DNA of 64,000 bases from DAOTKC01 sp035449045 (GCA_035449045.1 DAOTKC010000005.1:1-64000), one strand, 5' to 3'. Counted from the first letter of the stretch, positions 24,656 through 32,761 are shown. The notes: generated by a model not told the origin, from the letters alone. Program-made: numbers and translations.

Positions 24656-25189
24656 TTACGCCGAAACTTTGTCGGCGCTGCGGCTTTTTTCAACGCGCTC
24701 AATATCGAGAAGTTTTATAAGCCACCAAAATAAGGGATAACGAACGGTGGCACTTCCGCCCAAGATAAAGGCGGTTTTAGACCAGCTTTCGATGAGCGCG
24801 TAGTCGCCCCGCTTAACAGTATCGGAGTTCATTATATGGTTCAGCCCGAAGCGAAGCATCGCGGCGGAAAGAGCCGTCTTGTCGGGTGTGGCGGCGCCGT
24901 AAAGCACGGCAAGGCGGAGCTTGGACAGCGTCATACTTCTTATAATCGGCAAAAAGCTCGCCTTTAAATATTTGGGCTCCTCTTGGCCGAAATGCATTAC
25001 TTTTTTTCGGTGGTGAAGGGCGAATTTGCCGTCGGCCTCCTTGATTTCGCCGGTGAACAGCTTGATTTTAGCGACGGAAACCGAAAAAATAAAAAGCTTC
25101 CGAGAGATATCCACGTAAAACTTAATCTCAAGCGAAAACGGAACCGCCAAAATCACGGTAAGCGCGCCGATAACATATAATGCCGCCAT
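24656..25189 (-). CDS. ytfI: DUF2953-type membrane-associated protein (YtfI-like)
   Basis: A 177-residue protein with an N-terminal hydrophobic segment (about 2-22) and a C-terminal hydrophobic stretch (about 140-165, including FWWLIKLL). It directly precedes ytfJ, the ytfI-ytfJ pairing conserved among spore formers. That synteny plus the architecture (N-terminal TM, KIKLFTGEIKEADG, AAMLRFGLNHIMNSDTVKRGDYA) supports DUF2953. The molecular function is unknown. No strong ribosome binding site is visible at this start. Confidence 0.75.
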   Translation of the reverse strand: MAALYVIGALTVILAVPFSLEIKFYVDISRKLFIFSVSVAKIKLFTGEIKEADGKFALHHRKKVMHFGQEEPKYLKASFLPIIRSMTLSKLRLAVLYGAATPDKTALSAAMLRFGLNHIMNSDTVKRGDYALIESWSKTAFILGGSATVRYPLFWWLIKLLDIERVEKSRSADKVSA

Positions 25190-25275
25190 ATCGTGTTTAG
25201 TATTTAATTTGAAATCTAAAGTATACGAAAGGCACTAAGGTTATAATTAAAATTGAAATCATAATATAAGCTTAT

Positions 25276-25321
25276 AAAGCGCCTCGGGCAATAACAAAGC
25301 GCCCCGATGACGAGGCGCTTT
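25276..25321 (-). terminator. Terminator region after scpB
   Basis: AAAGCGCCTCG (25276-25286) and CGAGGCGCTTT (25311-25321) form an 11-bp stem. A second AAAGCGCC copy at 25296-25303 can pair with the same right arm, so two mutually exclusive hairpins are possible. Minus-strand T content after the stem is modest (TTTATAA, or GTTATT for the inner hairpin). It ends the lysA-M50-scpA-scpB unit. Confidence 0.65.
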
Positions 25322-25401
25322 AAATTAGCAAACATGGATTAAAACTGCAGAAATTGACTTGGCTTTTGGTCTGCTCTGCCATCAAGCTTTCAGCAAAAAA
25401 G

Positions 25402-26106
25402 TTATTCGATGACTTCGACATCTTCTTCCCCTTCCAAAAAGTCGGGAAGCTCGTCCTCATCCTCTTCTTCGGCAGGCTCGGCGGCGGCGGCGACCTCGGA
25501 GAGCGGCTCTCCGCCTTCCTCGGTTTCAAGTATCGAGCGGTTCTGAAACAGCGTTTCGGAGGCGGGATTGTAGCGGTTGAGCTCCAAAATCCGTTTGGCT
25601 ATGTATTCGGCGTCAGGAAGCTCGGCGAGCGAGGAGATGTTGAATTTTTTCAAAAACTCGTCGGTGGTGCCGTATTCCAGCGGAAGCCCCACCGTTTCTC
25701 GGCGGCCGAGCACGACGATAAGGCCTGCGCGCAGAAGCACGGAAAGCGCATATTCCGCGCTTGTCGAGCGAAAATCCTCGATTTCGGAGCGCGTTATCGG
25801 CTGTTTGTAGGCGATAATGGCGAGAACGTCAAGCACTTTGGCCGAAAGCTGTTTTTCTTTGACTTTCTTCAGGGCGTCGGCGATGGCATCGCCGTAACGC
25901 GGGTTGGAGGAAAACTGCACCTTGTTGTTGAGGTTGATGAGAACGACGCCGCTGTCTTCAAAGGAATATTTATCGCAGAGCTCCTTTAAAATGGCGTTGA
26001 GCTCGCGCATGGTAAGCCCCTCAAACTTCTCAAGGATATCTTTTTTGGCAATCTCGCTGCCTGCCGTGAAAATGATGCCCTCGATAATCTGTTTAAGATT
26101 CTCCAT
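25402..26106 (-). CDS. scpB: Segregation and condensation protein B
   Basis: A 234-residue winged-helix protein that dimerises and binds the ScpA kleisin in the SMC condensin complex. Typical segments are IIEGIIFTAG at the N-terminus, the KVLDVLAIIAYKQPITRSEIEDFR helix-turn motif (about 88-111) and GLPLEYGTTDEFLKKFN. A strongly acidic C-terminal tail (about 195-234) extends beyond the core. It overlaps scpA by 14 bp. Confidence 0.94.
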   Translation of the reverse strand: MENLKQIIEGIIFTAGSEIAKKDILEKFEGLTMRELNAILKELCDKYSFEDSGVVLINLNNKVQFSSNPRYGDAIADALKKVKEKQLSAKVLDVLAIIAYKQPITRSEIEDFRSTSAEYALSVLLRAGLIVVLGRRETVGLPLEYGTTDEFLKKFNISSLAELPDAEYIAKRILELNRYNPASETLFQNRSILETEEGGEPLSEVAAAAEPAEEEDEDELPDFLEGEEDVEVIE

Positions 26107-26983
26107 TTTTCATTTCCTCCTCGGTTATTTCGGTGAAGGCTTCGCCGCTCTCTTTGAAATTGACCATCATATCGCCGAACAGCTTGTCCTGCGACGCCGT
26201 GATAAACTGGCGTTTCAAAAGCTCTAAAATGGCTAAAAAAGTGTTGACAACCTCGGTTTTGGTGGCGTATTCGTCGAACATCTCAAAGAATGTCATCCGC
26301 CTTTTCTCGAGGAGCTCGCGGTAGATATAGTTATAGCGGTCGGCGACGGTGTATTCTTCGCGATAGACAATCTTGGGCTCGTCGGACGCAAGCGAAGCGC
26401 GGTGCTCGGCGCTGTTCAAGGCGATGGCGTAAGCGTCGACCAGCTTTTCCATGGTGAGGTTTTTAACGAAAAGTATGTAGTCCTCGCGGTCATAGCCCGG
26501 TTCGCGGTAGAAGCGGTTGGTGGTTTCCATCAGCCTAAGCTTTTCGGTGGCGTCCTTTATGAGCTTGTATTCCTCGATGGAGGCGAGGAAGCTCTTTTCC
26601 TCCTGCTCGTCCTCGATGGTGAATTCCTCGTCGGGCATCAGGCGCTTGGATTTAAAATATAGAAGTCTGGAACCGAAGACTAAAAACTCGCCGGCGTAGT
26701 CGGAATCGAGGTCTTCCGCCGCCAGCACGATGTCGACGTATTGAACAACCACCTTAGACAAAAAGAGGTTTTTAACGTCGATTTCACTCCGTGTAATAAG
26801 CTCATAAAGCAGCGCAATCGGCCCTTCCCAGTCGCCGAGGTGGTAGATAAGCTCCTTCCTCTTCATTTTAAGGAAACCAAACTCGACCTCGGCTATCTCG
26901 GCCGAAATATCGCCCGAGGCAAAATCCGGCGGCGCCAAAAGCTCGTCGAATGAGTCTATTACCTTGACTTCCGTTATATCCAT
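26093..26983 (-). CDS. scpA: Segregation and condensation protein A
   Basis: The kleisin subunit of bacterial condensin, 296 residues from the ATG at 26983. That ATG has a GGGGAG ribosome binding site and overlaps the protease stop by 10 bp. An upstream in-frame extension to 27169 would run into the protease gene and looks spurious. The N-terminal domain contains YHLGDWEGPIALLYELITRSEIDVKNL, and the C-terminal winged helix contains TEVVNTFLAILELLKR. Residues 1-35 are a longer lead than usual before the GP(I/L) motif. Confidence 0.93.
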   Translation of the reverse strand: MDITEVKVIDSFDELLAPPDFASGDISAEIAEVEFGFLKMKRKELIYHLGDWEGPIALLYELITRSEIDVKNLFLSKVVVQYVDIVLAAEDLDSDYAGEFLVFGSRLLYFKSKRLMPDEEFTIEDEQEEKSFLASIEEYKLIKDATEKLRLMETTNRFYREPGYDREDYILFVKNLTMEKLVDAYAIALNSAEHRASLASDEPKIVYREEYTVADRYNYIYRELLEKRRMTFFEMFDEYATKTEVVNTFLAILELLKRQFITASQDKLFGDMMVNFKESGEAFTEITEEEMKNGES

Positions 26984-27687
26984 TGAACTCCCCACGCCGC
27001 AGAAATCAGCCGCTGAACAAAACCTAAAATTTGATCCATATAGAGCCCGAAGGGGTCTAAATACCGAGAAATGCGCCCGAGAAGCGCGCCGACCACGATG
27101 ATGCCGATTAAAATATAGATGCCGTATTTTCTCATTATCCGCGCATATCCCGATTGCGGAGCGAAGCATTCGACGACGCGGAAGCCGTCAAGCGGATAAA
27201 TCGGAAGGAGATTGAAGGCGATGAGGGCGACGTTAATCACGGTGCCGAAGACGAAGAAGTTTAAGAGAAGCTGAAAAATCACCTCGACCACAACGCTCTT
27301 TACAATCGCCTCTGCCGGAATCAGCAGGACAAGCCCGATACAGCCGAAGAACGCAACGGCGAGCAATAGGTTGGCCGCCACACCGGCAAGCGATACTGTC
27401 AATATACCGCGCTTAACGTGTCTGAAGGCGGCGGGATTTATCGGCACGGGATTTGCCCAGCCTATGCCCGCTACCAAGAATAGCACCATGCCCGCAAGGT
27501 TGAAATGGACGCGCGGGTTGAAAGAAAGCCGCCCCATGTTTTTTGCCGTCGAATCGCCGTTTAAAAGCGCGACGTATCCGTGCGCGACCTCGTGCGTCAT
27601 GATGGAGATGAGCGAGGCGCCGAGCACGGCGACAATCATAATAAAGATTTCTCTGGGCGAGCCGCCCGAGAACAATAATCTAAGCAT
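26974..27687 (-). CDS. Site-2 protease family protein (M50, YwhC/SREBP-like)
   Basis: A 237-residue polytopic zinc metalloprotease. The HExxH motif is H32-E-V-A-H36 within the first membrane region, and the second metal-site motif is LLPIYPLDGFR in the third. About five hydrophobic segments are visible. Members cleave membrane proteins within the bilayer; the substrate is unknown. It sits between lysA and scpA, a common clostridial arrangement, and is co-transcribed with them. SpoIVFB-type extra domains are absent, so I do not assign it to sigma-K processing. Confidence 0.9.
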   Translation of the reverse strand: MLRLLFSGGSPREIFIMIVAVLGASLISIMTHEVAHGYVALLNGDSTAKNMGRLSFNPRVHFNLAGMVLFLVAGIGWANPVPINPAAFRHVKRGILTVSLAGVAANLLLAVAFFGCIGLVLLIPAEAIVKSVVVEVIFQLLLNFFVFGTVINVALIAFNLLPIYPLDGFRVVECFAPQSGYARIMRKYGIYILIGIIVVGALLGRISRYLDPFGLYMDQILGFVQRLISAAWGVQWI

Positions 27688-27710
27688 TAATACCCGAGTA
27701 TCACTATGCC

Positions 27711-29027
27711 CTACTTAAGCCAGTCGGGCAGGCAGTTGTTTCTGATTAAGTCTTCGTAGGTCTGCGGCTTCACGATATAATCCGCCTTTCCGTCCTGCAC
27801 AAGCACGACGGGAGGAATGGGATTCATGTTATAGTTCATCGCCATGGTGTAGTTGTAGGCGCCCGTAGCAAAGACAGCTATTATGTCGCCGCGCTTTGCG
27901 GGCGCGAGCTTGATGTCTTTGGCAATAATATCGCCGCTTTCGCAGCATTTGCCGCAAATAGTGACGGTCTCCGAAGCGGGCAGCGCCGCTTTGTTGGCGA
28001 CTATCGCCGAATATTTGGAGCCGTAGAGCGCGTAACGCGGGTTGTCGAACATTCCGCCGTCAATTGCAATGTATTTTCTGATGTCGGGAATGGTCTTGAC
28101 CGCGCCCACGGTGTATAAGGTCACGCCCGCCTCGCCGACTATGGAGCGTCCCGGCTCGATGACGAGGAAGGGACGCTTAATCTTTTTCTCGACGACCGCT
28201 TTCGATAAAAACATCGCTATCGTCTTGACATACCAGGCATATTGGTCGCCCGAAAATTCGGGGTCTTCCTCGGTGTAAGTAATCCCGAAGCCGCCGCCCA
28301 AATTTAAGATTTTAACGTCTATTCCCAGCCCGTTGAGCTTAACGATAAAGGACGTCATTTTATCAATCAGCATTTCATAGCCGCTGATTTCGAAAATCTG
28401 CGAGCCGATGTGGGCGTGGAGCCCCGAAAACACAAGGTTTTCGGCGGCGGCGGCGCGCTTTATAAGTTCTACCGTGTTTTTGTCTTCGATTGCCCAGCCG
28501 AACTTGCTGTCGGGCGTGGCGGTTTGGACGGCGGCGTAAGTGTGCGCCTCGATGCCGGGATTTATGCGGAGCATGACGCTCTGCACCTTCCCCAGCCGCT
28601 TGGCGGCGGCCGAAATCATTTCTATTTCGTCGGGATGGTCAATGACTATATTCCCCACTCCCGAAAGCACGGCGAACTCTATTTCGTTAAATAGTTTATT
28701 GTTGCCGTGGAAATATATCCGCTCTGGCGGAAATCCCGCGCGGAGCGCGGCAAACAGCTCGCCGCCCGACACGACGTCGATGGAAAGCCCCTCACTGTTC
28801 ATGATTTTATACATCGCGACGGCAGAGAACGCCTTGGATGCGAACGCTACCGCGCCCTCGCCGTAGAAGGCCTCAATCGTCTTTTGAAAGGAGCGCGAAA
28901 CCTCGCGGATATAGCTTTCGTCCATTACGTAGAGAGGCGTGCCGAACCTTTCGCGAAGCTCGGAGGCGGTCAGCCCGCCTATCACTAAGTCGTTACCCTC
29001 TATTTTTAAGGTATCTCTGAAATTCAT
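27711..29027 (-). CDS. lysA: Diaminopimelate decarboxylase
   Basis: A 438-residue PLP-dependent fold-III enzyme converting meso-diaminopimelate to L-lysine. The PLP Lys is in VAFASKAFSAVAM (near residue 65). HIGSQI, GGGFGITYTEED, EPGRSIVGEAG and CGKCCESGDII (near 360) are all present. It heads a lysA-M50-scpA-scpB unit behind a perfect consensus promoter. The predicted leader is only about 30 nt, so no lysine riboswitch is present here. Confidence 0.96.
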   Translation of the reverse strand: MNFRDTLKIEGNDLVIGGLTASELRERFGTPLYVMDESYIREVSRSFQKTIEAFYGEGAVAFASKAFSAVAMYKIMNSEGLSIDVVSGGELFAALRAGFPPERIYFHGNNKLFNEIEFAVLSGVGNIVIDHPDEIEMISAAAKRLGKVQSVMLRINPGIEAHTYAAVQTATPDSKFGWAIEDKNTVELIKRAAAAENLVFSGLHAHIGSQIFEISGYEMLIDKMTSFIVKLNGLGIDVKILNLGGGFGITYTEEDPEFSGDQYAWYVKTIAMFLSKAVVEKKIKRPFLVIEPGRSIVGEAGVTLYTVGAVKTIPDIRKYIAIDGGMFDNPRYALYGSKYSAIVANKAALPASETVTICGKCCESGDIIAKDIKLAPAKRGDIIAVFATGAYNYTMAMNYNMNPIPPVVLVQDGKADYIVKPQTYEDLIRNNCLPDWLK

Positions 29028-29062
29028 GAGTATTATGTAAGCTCCGATAAATTATGGATAAA

Positions 29063-29091
29063 ATTATATATTGCCAAACCCTCATTGTCAA
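29063..29091 (-). promoter_or_regulatory. Perfect consensus sigma-A promoter of lysA
   Basis: TTGACA (29086-29091), 17 bp, TATAAT (29063-29068) on the minus strand, with the start predicted near 29056. Apart from this and the dacF terminator, the 329-bp gap shows nothing else. Confidence 0.92.
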
Positions 29092-29267
29092 TTGATTTCC
29101 CCTTCGGCAAATCTCGCAGCTTCCTCACTAAGATAACTTTAGATATTAGTAGCTTAATTTATTGCATGCAGATATTTATATCAAAACTTTCATTTTAATC
29201 ATTCTTCATTCTTTTTGTCATTATTCCGATTTTGGTAATCAGAAGTTCTTTCCTGCTCCTTAAAACG

Positions 29268-29297
29268 GCAAAGGTGCTTTCACGCAAGCACCTTTGC
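29268..29297 (-). terminator. Terminator after dacF
   Basis: A perfect 12-bp stem (29268-29279 with 29286-29297) with a 6-base loop, followed on the minus strand by CGTTTTAAGG. It lies 60 bp beyond the dacF stop. Confidence 0.75.
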
Positions 29298-29356
29298 AAT
29301 TCTAAAGCATTATCTTATTTTATCGCCAAAAAATTGCGATACCTATCTTGTTTTTC

Positions 29357-30589
29357 TTACCATTTCCCGATAATATATTTTATTTCGTCGAACAGTGTAG
29401 ATTTTGGGACATCCTTAATTAAAACGAGCGCCACTTCGTCAACCACTACACCGTTCTTTAAGACAATCGCCTTACCCGCGATTTCGCCAGCCTTCATCGG
29501 CGCGGCCACGAAATCGGGAACCTCGTATTTCACTGTGACGTCGGGGTTGTCGCCGCGTTTCACTATCGCCGCGATGGTGCGCTCGGGAACTAAGCCTGCC
29601 GTCTTCTCCTTGCCCTTTTTAACCGCTATTTCGGCGGCGACTTGGCTTCTTTCCAAAAGCACTTTATTTTCGAAATTGGCGAATCCGTCATTTAAGAGCT
29701 TGGACGCTTCGGCAAAGCGAACTTTGCTGTTTTCGGCGCCGATTATGACGGAAATCAGGCGCATTCCGCCCCGCTCAGCCGTCGCCGACACGCAGAACAT
29801 CGCCTCGTTTGTGAAGCCCGTTTTGCCGCCGTCACAACCTTTATAAAACCGCACTAACTTGTTGGTGTTGGTCATCACCGTTTCGCGCCCGTCGGGATGG
29901 ACATAGTTTTCAAGCCATATATGCGAAAACTCGAAATATCCCTTATGCTTTATGAGCGCGGCTGTCATAATGGCGACGTCTTTCGCCGAGGAATACTGCT
30001 CGGGCGCGGGCAGTCCGGTGCAGGTGGCGAAATGGGTGTTGCTCATGCCGAGCTCTTTTGCGCGCTTGTTCATGAGAGCGACAAAACCCTCTTCGCTGCC
30101 CGCAATAGCTTCCGCCATCGCCACGCTGGCGTCGTTTGCCGAGCAAATGACGATGCTCTTCAGTAGATTCCGAAGTTTATGGGTGGTGTTTGCCGATAAG
30201 AATACTTGGGATCCGCCCATGCCTGCCGCCGTATCGCTGACGGATATATCGCTGTCCAAATTAAATCTTCCATTTCCCATCTCCTCATAAATAATGAGCG
30301 TCGTCATGATTTTGACCATGCTGGCGATGGGCAGCCGCGCGTTTTCGTTTTGCGAAAACATAACAGTGCCGCCCGAAGCGTCGGTCAGATAGGCGGACTT
30401 CGCCCTGACGCCGGCGGGCGCCGCCGTCTTCACAATGTCGACCGCTTCACCGCCGCCTGCGCGCATTAAATCCGCCGCTTCGGCGTATTGCCCGCTTGCG
30501 GAAACGATGCAAACCGAAAGAACAAGCGTCAAAATAAGCATTAAAGCGGCCAACAGCGCGGCGAATTTTCTGTTTAATTTATTTTCCAT
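29357..30589 (-). CDS. dacF: D-alanyl-D-alanine carboxypeptidase (DacF-like)
   Basis: A 410-residue S11-family penicillin-binding protein. The signal peptide covers about 8-38, followed by S90-M-V-K93, S150-A-N152, a K-T-G-F motif near 246 and a C-terminal beta domain. An amphipathic C-terminal anchor is expected for PBP5 types. Its position beside lysA and the SpoIIM-like gene resembles the B. subtilis lysA-spoVA-spoIIA-dacF...spoIIM neighbourhood, so the forespore DacF role is the best guess. The ribosome binding site is AGGAG. It has its own terminator. Confidence 0.88.
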   Translation of the reverse strand: MENKLNRKFAALLAALMLILTLVLSVCIVSASGQYAEAADLMRAGGGEAVDIVKTAAPAGVRAKSAYLTDASGGTVMFSQNENARLPIASMVKIMTTLIIYEEMGNGRFNLDSDISVSDTAAGMGGSQVFLSANTTHKLRNLLKSIVICSANDASVAMAEAIAGSEEGFVALMNKRAKELGMSNTHFATCTGLPAPEQYSSAKDVAIMTAALIKHKGYFEFSHIWLENYVHPDGRETVMTNTNKLVRFYKGCDGGKTGFTNEAMFCVSATAERGGMRLISVIIGAENSKVRFAEASKLLNDGFANFENKVLLERSQVAAEIAVKKGKEKTAGLVPERTIAAIVKRGDNPDVTVKYEVPDFVAAPMKAGEIAGKAIVLKNGVVVDEVALVLIKDVPKSTLFDEIKYIIGKW

Positions 30590-30914
30590 ATCGGTCTCCT
30601 CAACTTTTATGTAGGCGCATCAGGAGGATTTTCGCAAATAATTTTTATGTAGGAACATTGAAGAAGAATTAAAGTTAAAAACAAAATAAAGTTCTAACGA
30701 TATCCGAATTTGCGGCACAAAGCCCAAGTCAATTTATGTAGAAAGAATTTCTAAAAATAAGAAAGATTTTCTAAAAATAGTTTAAAGCCCCGCGCCGCTT
30801 TTATTCAAAGCACTTTTAAGCTCTGCCAAAGATTTTGCTATTTTTACTCTATATTCTCGGGCGTTAGACAAAATACACAGTTTAAATACTTAAAATTTAA
30901 GCTATCATTTAAGT
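30590..30914. other. Divergent 325-bp intergenic region dacF / spo0A-like
   Basis: No gene. On the minus strand the motif CCTACATAAAA occurs twice (30605-30615 and 30643-30653), with a third related TCTACATAAA at 30733-30742. The tandem dyads at 30739-30773 are listed separately. I could not place a convincing promoter for either gene. Confidence 0.5.
30739..30773. promoter_or_regulatory. Two tandem operator-like dyads, 20 bp apart
   Basis: TAGAAA-GAA-TTTCTA (30739-30753) is a perfect 6-3-6 palindrome, and AAGAAA-GAT-TTTCTA (30759-30773) is the same with one arm mismatch. They belong to two 20-bp direct repeats (30741-30760 and 30761-30780, 18 of 20 identical). Centres are 20 bp apart, two helical turns, typical of cooperative repressor or activator binding. 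The cognate regulator is unknown. They lie between divergent dacF and the spo0A-like gene. Confidence 0.6.
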
Positions 30915-31337
30915 GTGGATAGCGCATTCAGCAGCAGCAAGCCGAGCGGCGATTTTTTATATTTGCCTCACGAACGCGAGGAAGCGGATATTTTGCGCCT
31001 TAAAAAGGCCGTTCATCGTTATTTGCTCGAAATGGGGTTTATGCCTTTAAAATACGGCTTTTTTATGCTGCAACACATTCTGACTAAAGGGCTTTTAGGC
31101 GAAAAAATTCTGCCTCTCAACACCGCTGCTTATAAAGAGCTGTCCCAAACCACGGCGCGGAGCGTCGCGGCAATCGAAAAAGATATCCAAAATTCCATTT
31201 CCGACGCCTGGCTTCGCGGAAAAATTGAGCTTCTATATCGTGATTTCGGCGAAACAATCGACATGAGGCGCGGCAAACCCACCAACAAGCATTTCATTTT
31301 AACCGTTATTGAATTTTTAAAGTTCAGGATAAACTGA
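30915..31337 (+). CDS. Free-standing Spo0A C-terminal (effector) domain protein
   Basis: A 140-residue protein matching the Spo0A DNA-binding domain and nothing else. Residues 31-60 (VHRYLLEMGFMPLKYGFFMLQ) correspond to the first helices. TTARSVAAIEKDIQNSI (79-95) with DAWLRG covers the recognition helix (Spo0A TTASRVERAIRHAIE...AWSRG). GKPTNKHFI (120-128) matches the conserved KPTNSEFI. No receiver domain or phosphorylation site is present. The residues before 31 are charged and short. The proposed GTG start at 30915 has no clear ribosome binding site, so the true N-terminus may differ. It is one of very few plus-strand genes and precedes the SpoIIM-like gene by 56 bp. Confidence 0.85.
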   Translation: MDSAFSSSKPSGDFLYLPHEREEADILRLKKAVHRYLLEMGFMPLKYGFFMLQHILTKGLLGEKILPLNTAAYKELSQTTARSVAAIEKDIQNSISDAWLRGKIELLYRDFGETIDMRRGKPTNKHFILTVIEFLKFRIN

Positions 31338-31355
31338 CTTAGTCTGGCGCGCAAA

Positions 31356-31362
31356 TTCGACA
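31356..31362 (+). promoter_or_regulatory. Perfect 0A-box heptamer (TTCGACA)
   Basis: TTCGACA, the complement of the Spo0A box TGTCGAA, lies in the 56-bp gap between the spo0A-like gene and the SpoIIM-like gene. A TTGACC (31367-31372) follows. Heptamers of this kind also occur by chance in coding regions, so the location is the main support. Confidence 0.45.
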
Positions 31363-31393
31363 TATTTTGACCTTGCGTTGAATATGCTTTTAT

Positions 31394-31966
31394 ATGAAAT
31401 TTTGGCGCCGCGTCAACTGCATTTTAAAGGATTTTTACCAAGGCTTCATCGTTCAGTTTAAAAATATTTATTTTTGGCTTTCGATGCTTGCCATTCTCGG
31501 TATAATCTTGGGGATTGTCTTGACCGCGACAAGTAAATATGCCTTCGAGGAATATGAGCGGCGAATCGGCGCGGGACCGGTGTTTTTCAGCACATTTTTC
31601 ATGCTTTTGGCATTCTACACCGTCATTTTATTTTCGGGAATCAACGGTTTTTTAACATTTTTATCTTATTTGAGCGTCTTTATCGCGGGCGCAAGGTTCG
31701 GTTATATTTCGGCAGTCCTCTTCGGCGCCTGCGGCGGCCTAGGCATTGTAAATTTCTTTTTGATTTATCTGCCCATTTATGTCATTTCAATCTTTCTTCT
31801 GATAACCGCCATCGCTTTAATGAGCCCCTATAAAGGCTTCATCGAATGCAAAAGAATGTTCAACAAGCTCTTTCAGCGTGTTTTGGTGATATTCACTATC
31901 AATACTCTCGGCTTAGTCTTTTTCAACTTCATCGTCGGCGCCTTTTTCAAAGTTTTAGTCATATAA
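31394..31966 (+). CDS. SpoIIM-like polytopic membrane protein
   Basis: A 190-residue protein with about five transmembrane segments (near 25-45, 65-82, 85-105, 110-135, 162-187). The first segment LAILGIILGIVLT resembles the SpoIIM start, and the middle FIAGARFGYISAVLFGACGG...LPIYVISIFLLITAIALMS resembles the SpoIIM core. SpoIIM is part of the DMP peptidoglycan machine that drives engulfment. Proximity to dacF, as in B. subtilis, supports the call. Similarity is weak and no spoIID or spoIIP is nearby. It could be another small membrane protein. No strong ribosome binding site is visible before the ATG. Confidence 0.55.
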   Translation: MKFWRRVNCILKDFYQGFIVQFKNIYFWLSMLAILGIILGIVLTATSKYAFEEYERRIGAGPVFFSTFFMLLAFYTVILFSGINGFLTFLSYLSVFIAGARFGYISAVLFGACGGLGIVNFFLIYLPIYVISIFLLITAIALMSPYKGFIECKRMFNKLFQRVLVIFTINTLGLVFFNFIVGAFFKVLVI

Positions 31967-32050
31967 AATCCTTGTCACTGAGCGAAGCGTAAGCCTCTCG
32001 CGGGGCGAAAAATTATGAACGAAAAACGCTCAACGAAAAACGAATAACTG
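31967..32050. repeat. Composite intergenic repeat (GTCACTGAG and AACGAAAAACG types)
   Basis: Immediately after the SpoIIM-like stop come AAAATCCTTGTCACTGAGCG, CTCTCGCGGGGCGAAA and then GAACGAAAAACGCTCAACG blocks with CGAATAACTG. It combines the two repeat vocabularies seen at 22149-22367. A related inverted stretch (CAACAG-T-rich, TTGAGCGTTTTTCG) is at 32212-32240. Confidence 0.6.
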
Positions 32051-32241
32051 AGGGGAATGGAGATAAAAGTTAAACCAATTTTTATTTAAGTATTAATAGT
32101 AAAATATAGCTAAACATTTAAGATAGATAGTTTTTTCGGCACACCTACACCGCTACCAGAGTTTTTCGATTTAAATTTCGTTGATCATTGATTTCATCAC
32201 CATTCAATCAACAGTTTTTGTTGAGCGTTTTTCGTTATATC

Positions 32242-32532
32242 TTAACATTCCGGCGGAGAATCGGGAGAATCGGTAGAAAGGATGCCGGCGTTGACGCCGA
32301 CCAGCTCGACCAGCACGGTATCGGCGCCGAATTTAACAATTCTGTTCCAAGGTATGAAAATGCTGTCGGACGAGGACAAGTTTTTAAAGAACTTTTTGCA
32401 ACCCGGGACGATTATTCCCAAGACCTTGCCGAAACAGGAAAACTCGACATCGCAAACTCTGCCGAGCTGTCTGCCGTCGCAGATATTGACAACTATTTTC
32501 TCGCGAAGCTCCAAAAAGGTATAGTTCTTCAA
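32242..32532 (-). CDS. ylmC: YlmC/YmxH family sporulation protein (PRC-barrel)
   Basis: A 96-residue PRC-barrel-like protein. ELREKIVVNICDGRQLGRVCDVEF near residues 8-31 and IPWNRIVKFGADTVLVEL near 60-77 are family features. Homologues are conserved in spore formers next to sigG or related sporulation genes; the biochemical role is unknown. The start is a TTG at 32532 with a GAGGT ribosome binding site. A strong sigma-E-type promoter lies 17 bp upstream of that start. Length is about 10 residues longer than usual owing to a hydrophilic C-terminal tail. Confidence 0.88.
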   Translation of the reverse strand: MKNYTFLELREKIVVNICDGRQLGRVCDVEFSCFGKVLGIIVPGCKKFFKNLSSSDSIFIPWNRIVKFGADTVLVELVGVNAGILSTDSPDSPPEC

Positions 32533-32548
32533 AATCCGACCTCAACAG

Positions 32549-32576
32549 AATATATGCCGAATATTTCAAAATATGA
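32549..32576 (-). promoter_or_regulatory. Sigma-E promoter of ylmC
   Basis: TCATATT (32570-32576), a perfect match to the -35 consensus KMATATT, then 13 bp and CATATATT (32549-32556), seven of eight with the -10 consensus CATACAHT. This implies mother-cell expression by the sigma-E encoded at 34072-34785. Confidence 0.75.
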
Positions 32577-32761
32577 CAAAATTTTTAATCAAAAGTATTC
32601 TAATTTACCTTCATTTCTAACATACTTCTCTAATTTTTGCACTAATTTATAATACTTTTGCGTCGAATTTTATTTTCTTTAGGGATCTTGCGAGGCAGTA
32701 AAAACGCCTTTAAATGATGAAAGCAATGGTTGAGAATAAGCAATTGCGCAAACAATTAATC

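Noticed and set aside
26984..27169. N-terminal extension of scpA
   Set aside because: It lies inside the M50 protease gene, and the internal ATG at 26983 has a good ribosome binding site.
29028..29062. Lysine riboswitch ahead of lysA
   Set aside because: The consensus promoter leaves only about 30 nt of leader, too short for an L-box.
32188..32652. 154-codon plus-strand open frame
   Set aside because: Antisense to ylmC, which has a family match, a TTG with GAGGT site and a sigma-E promoter.
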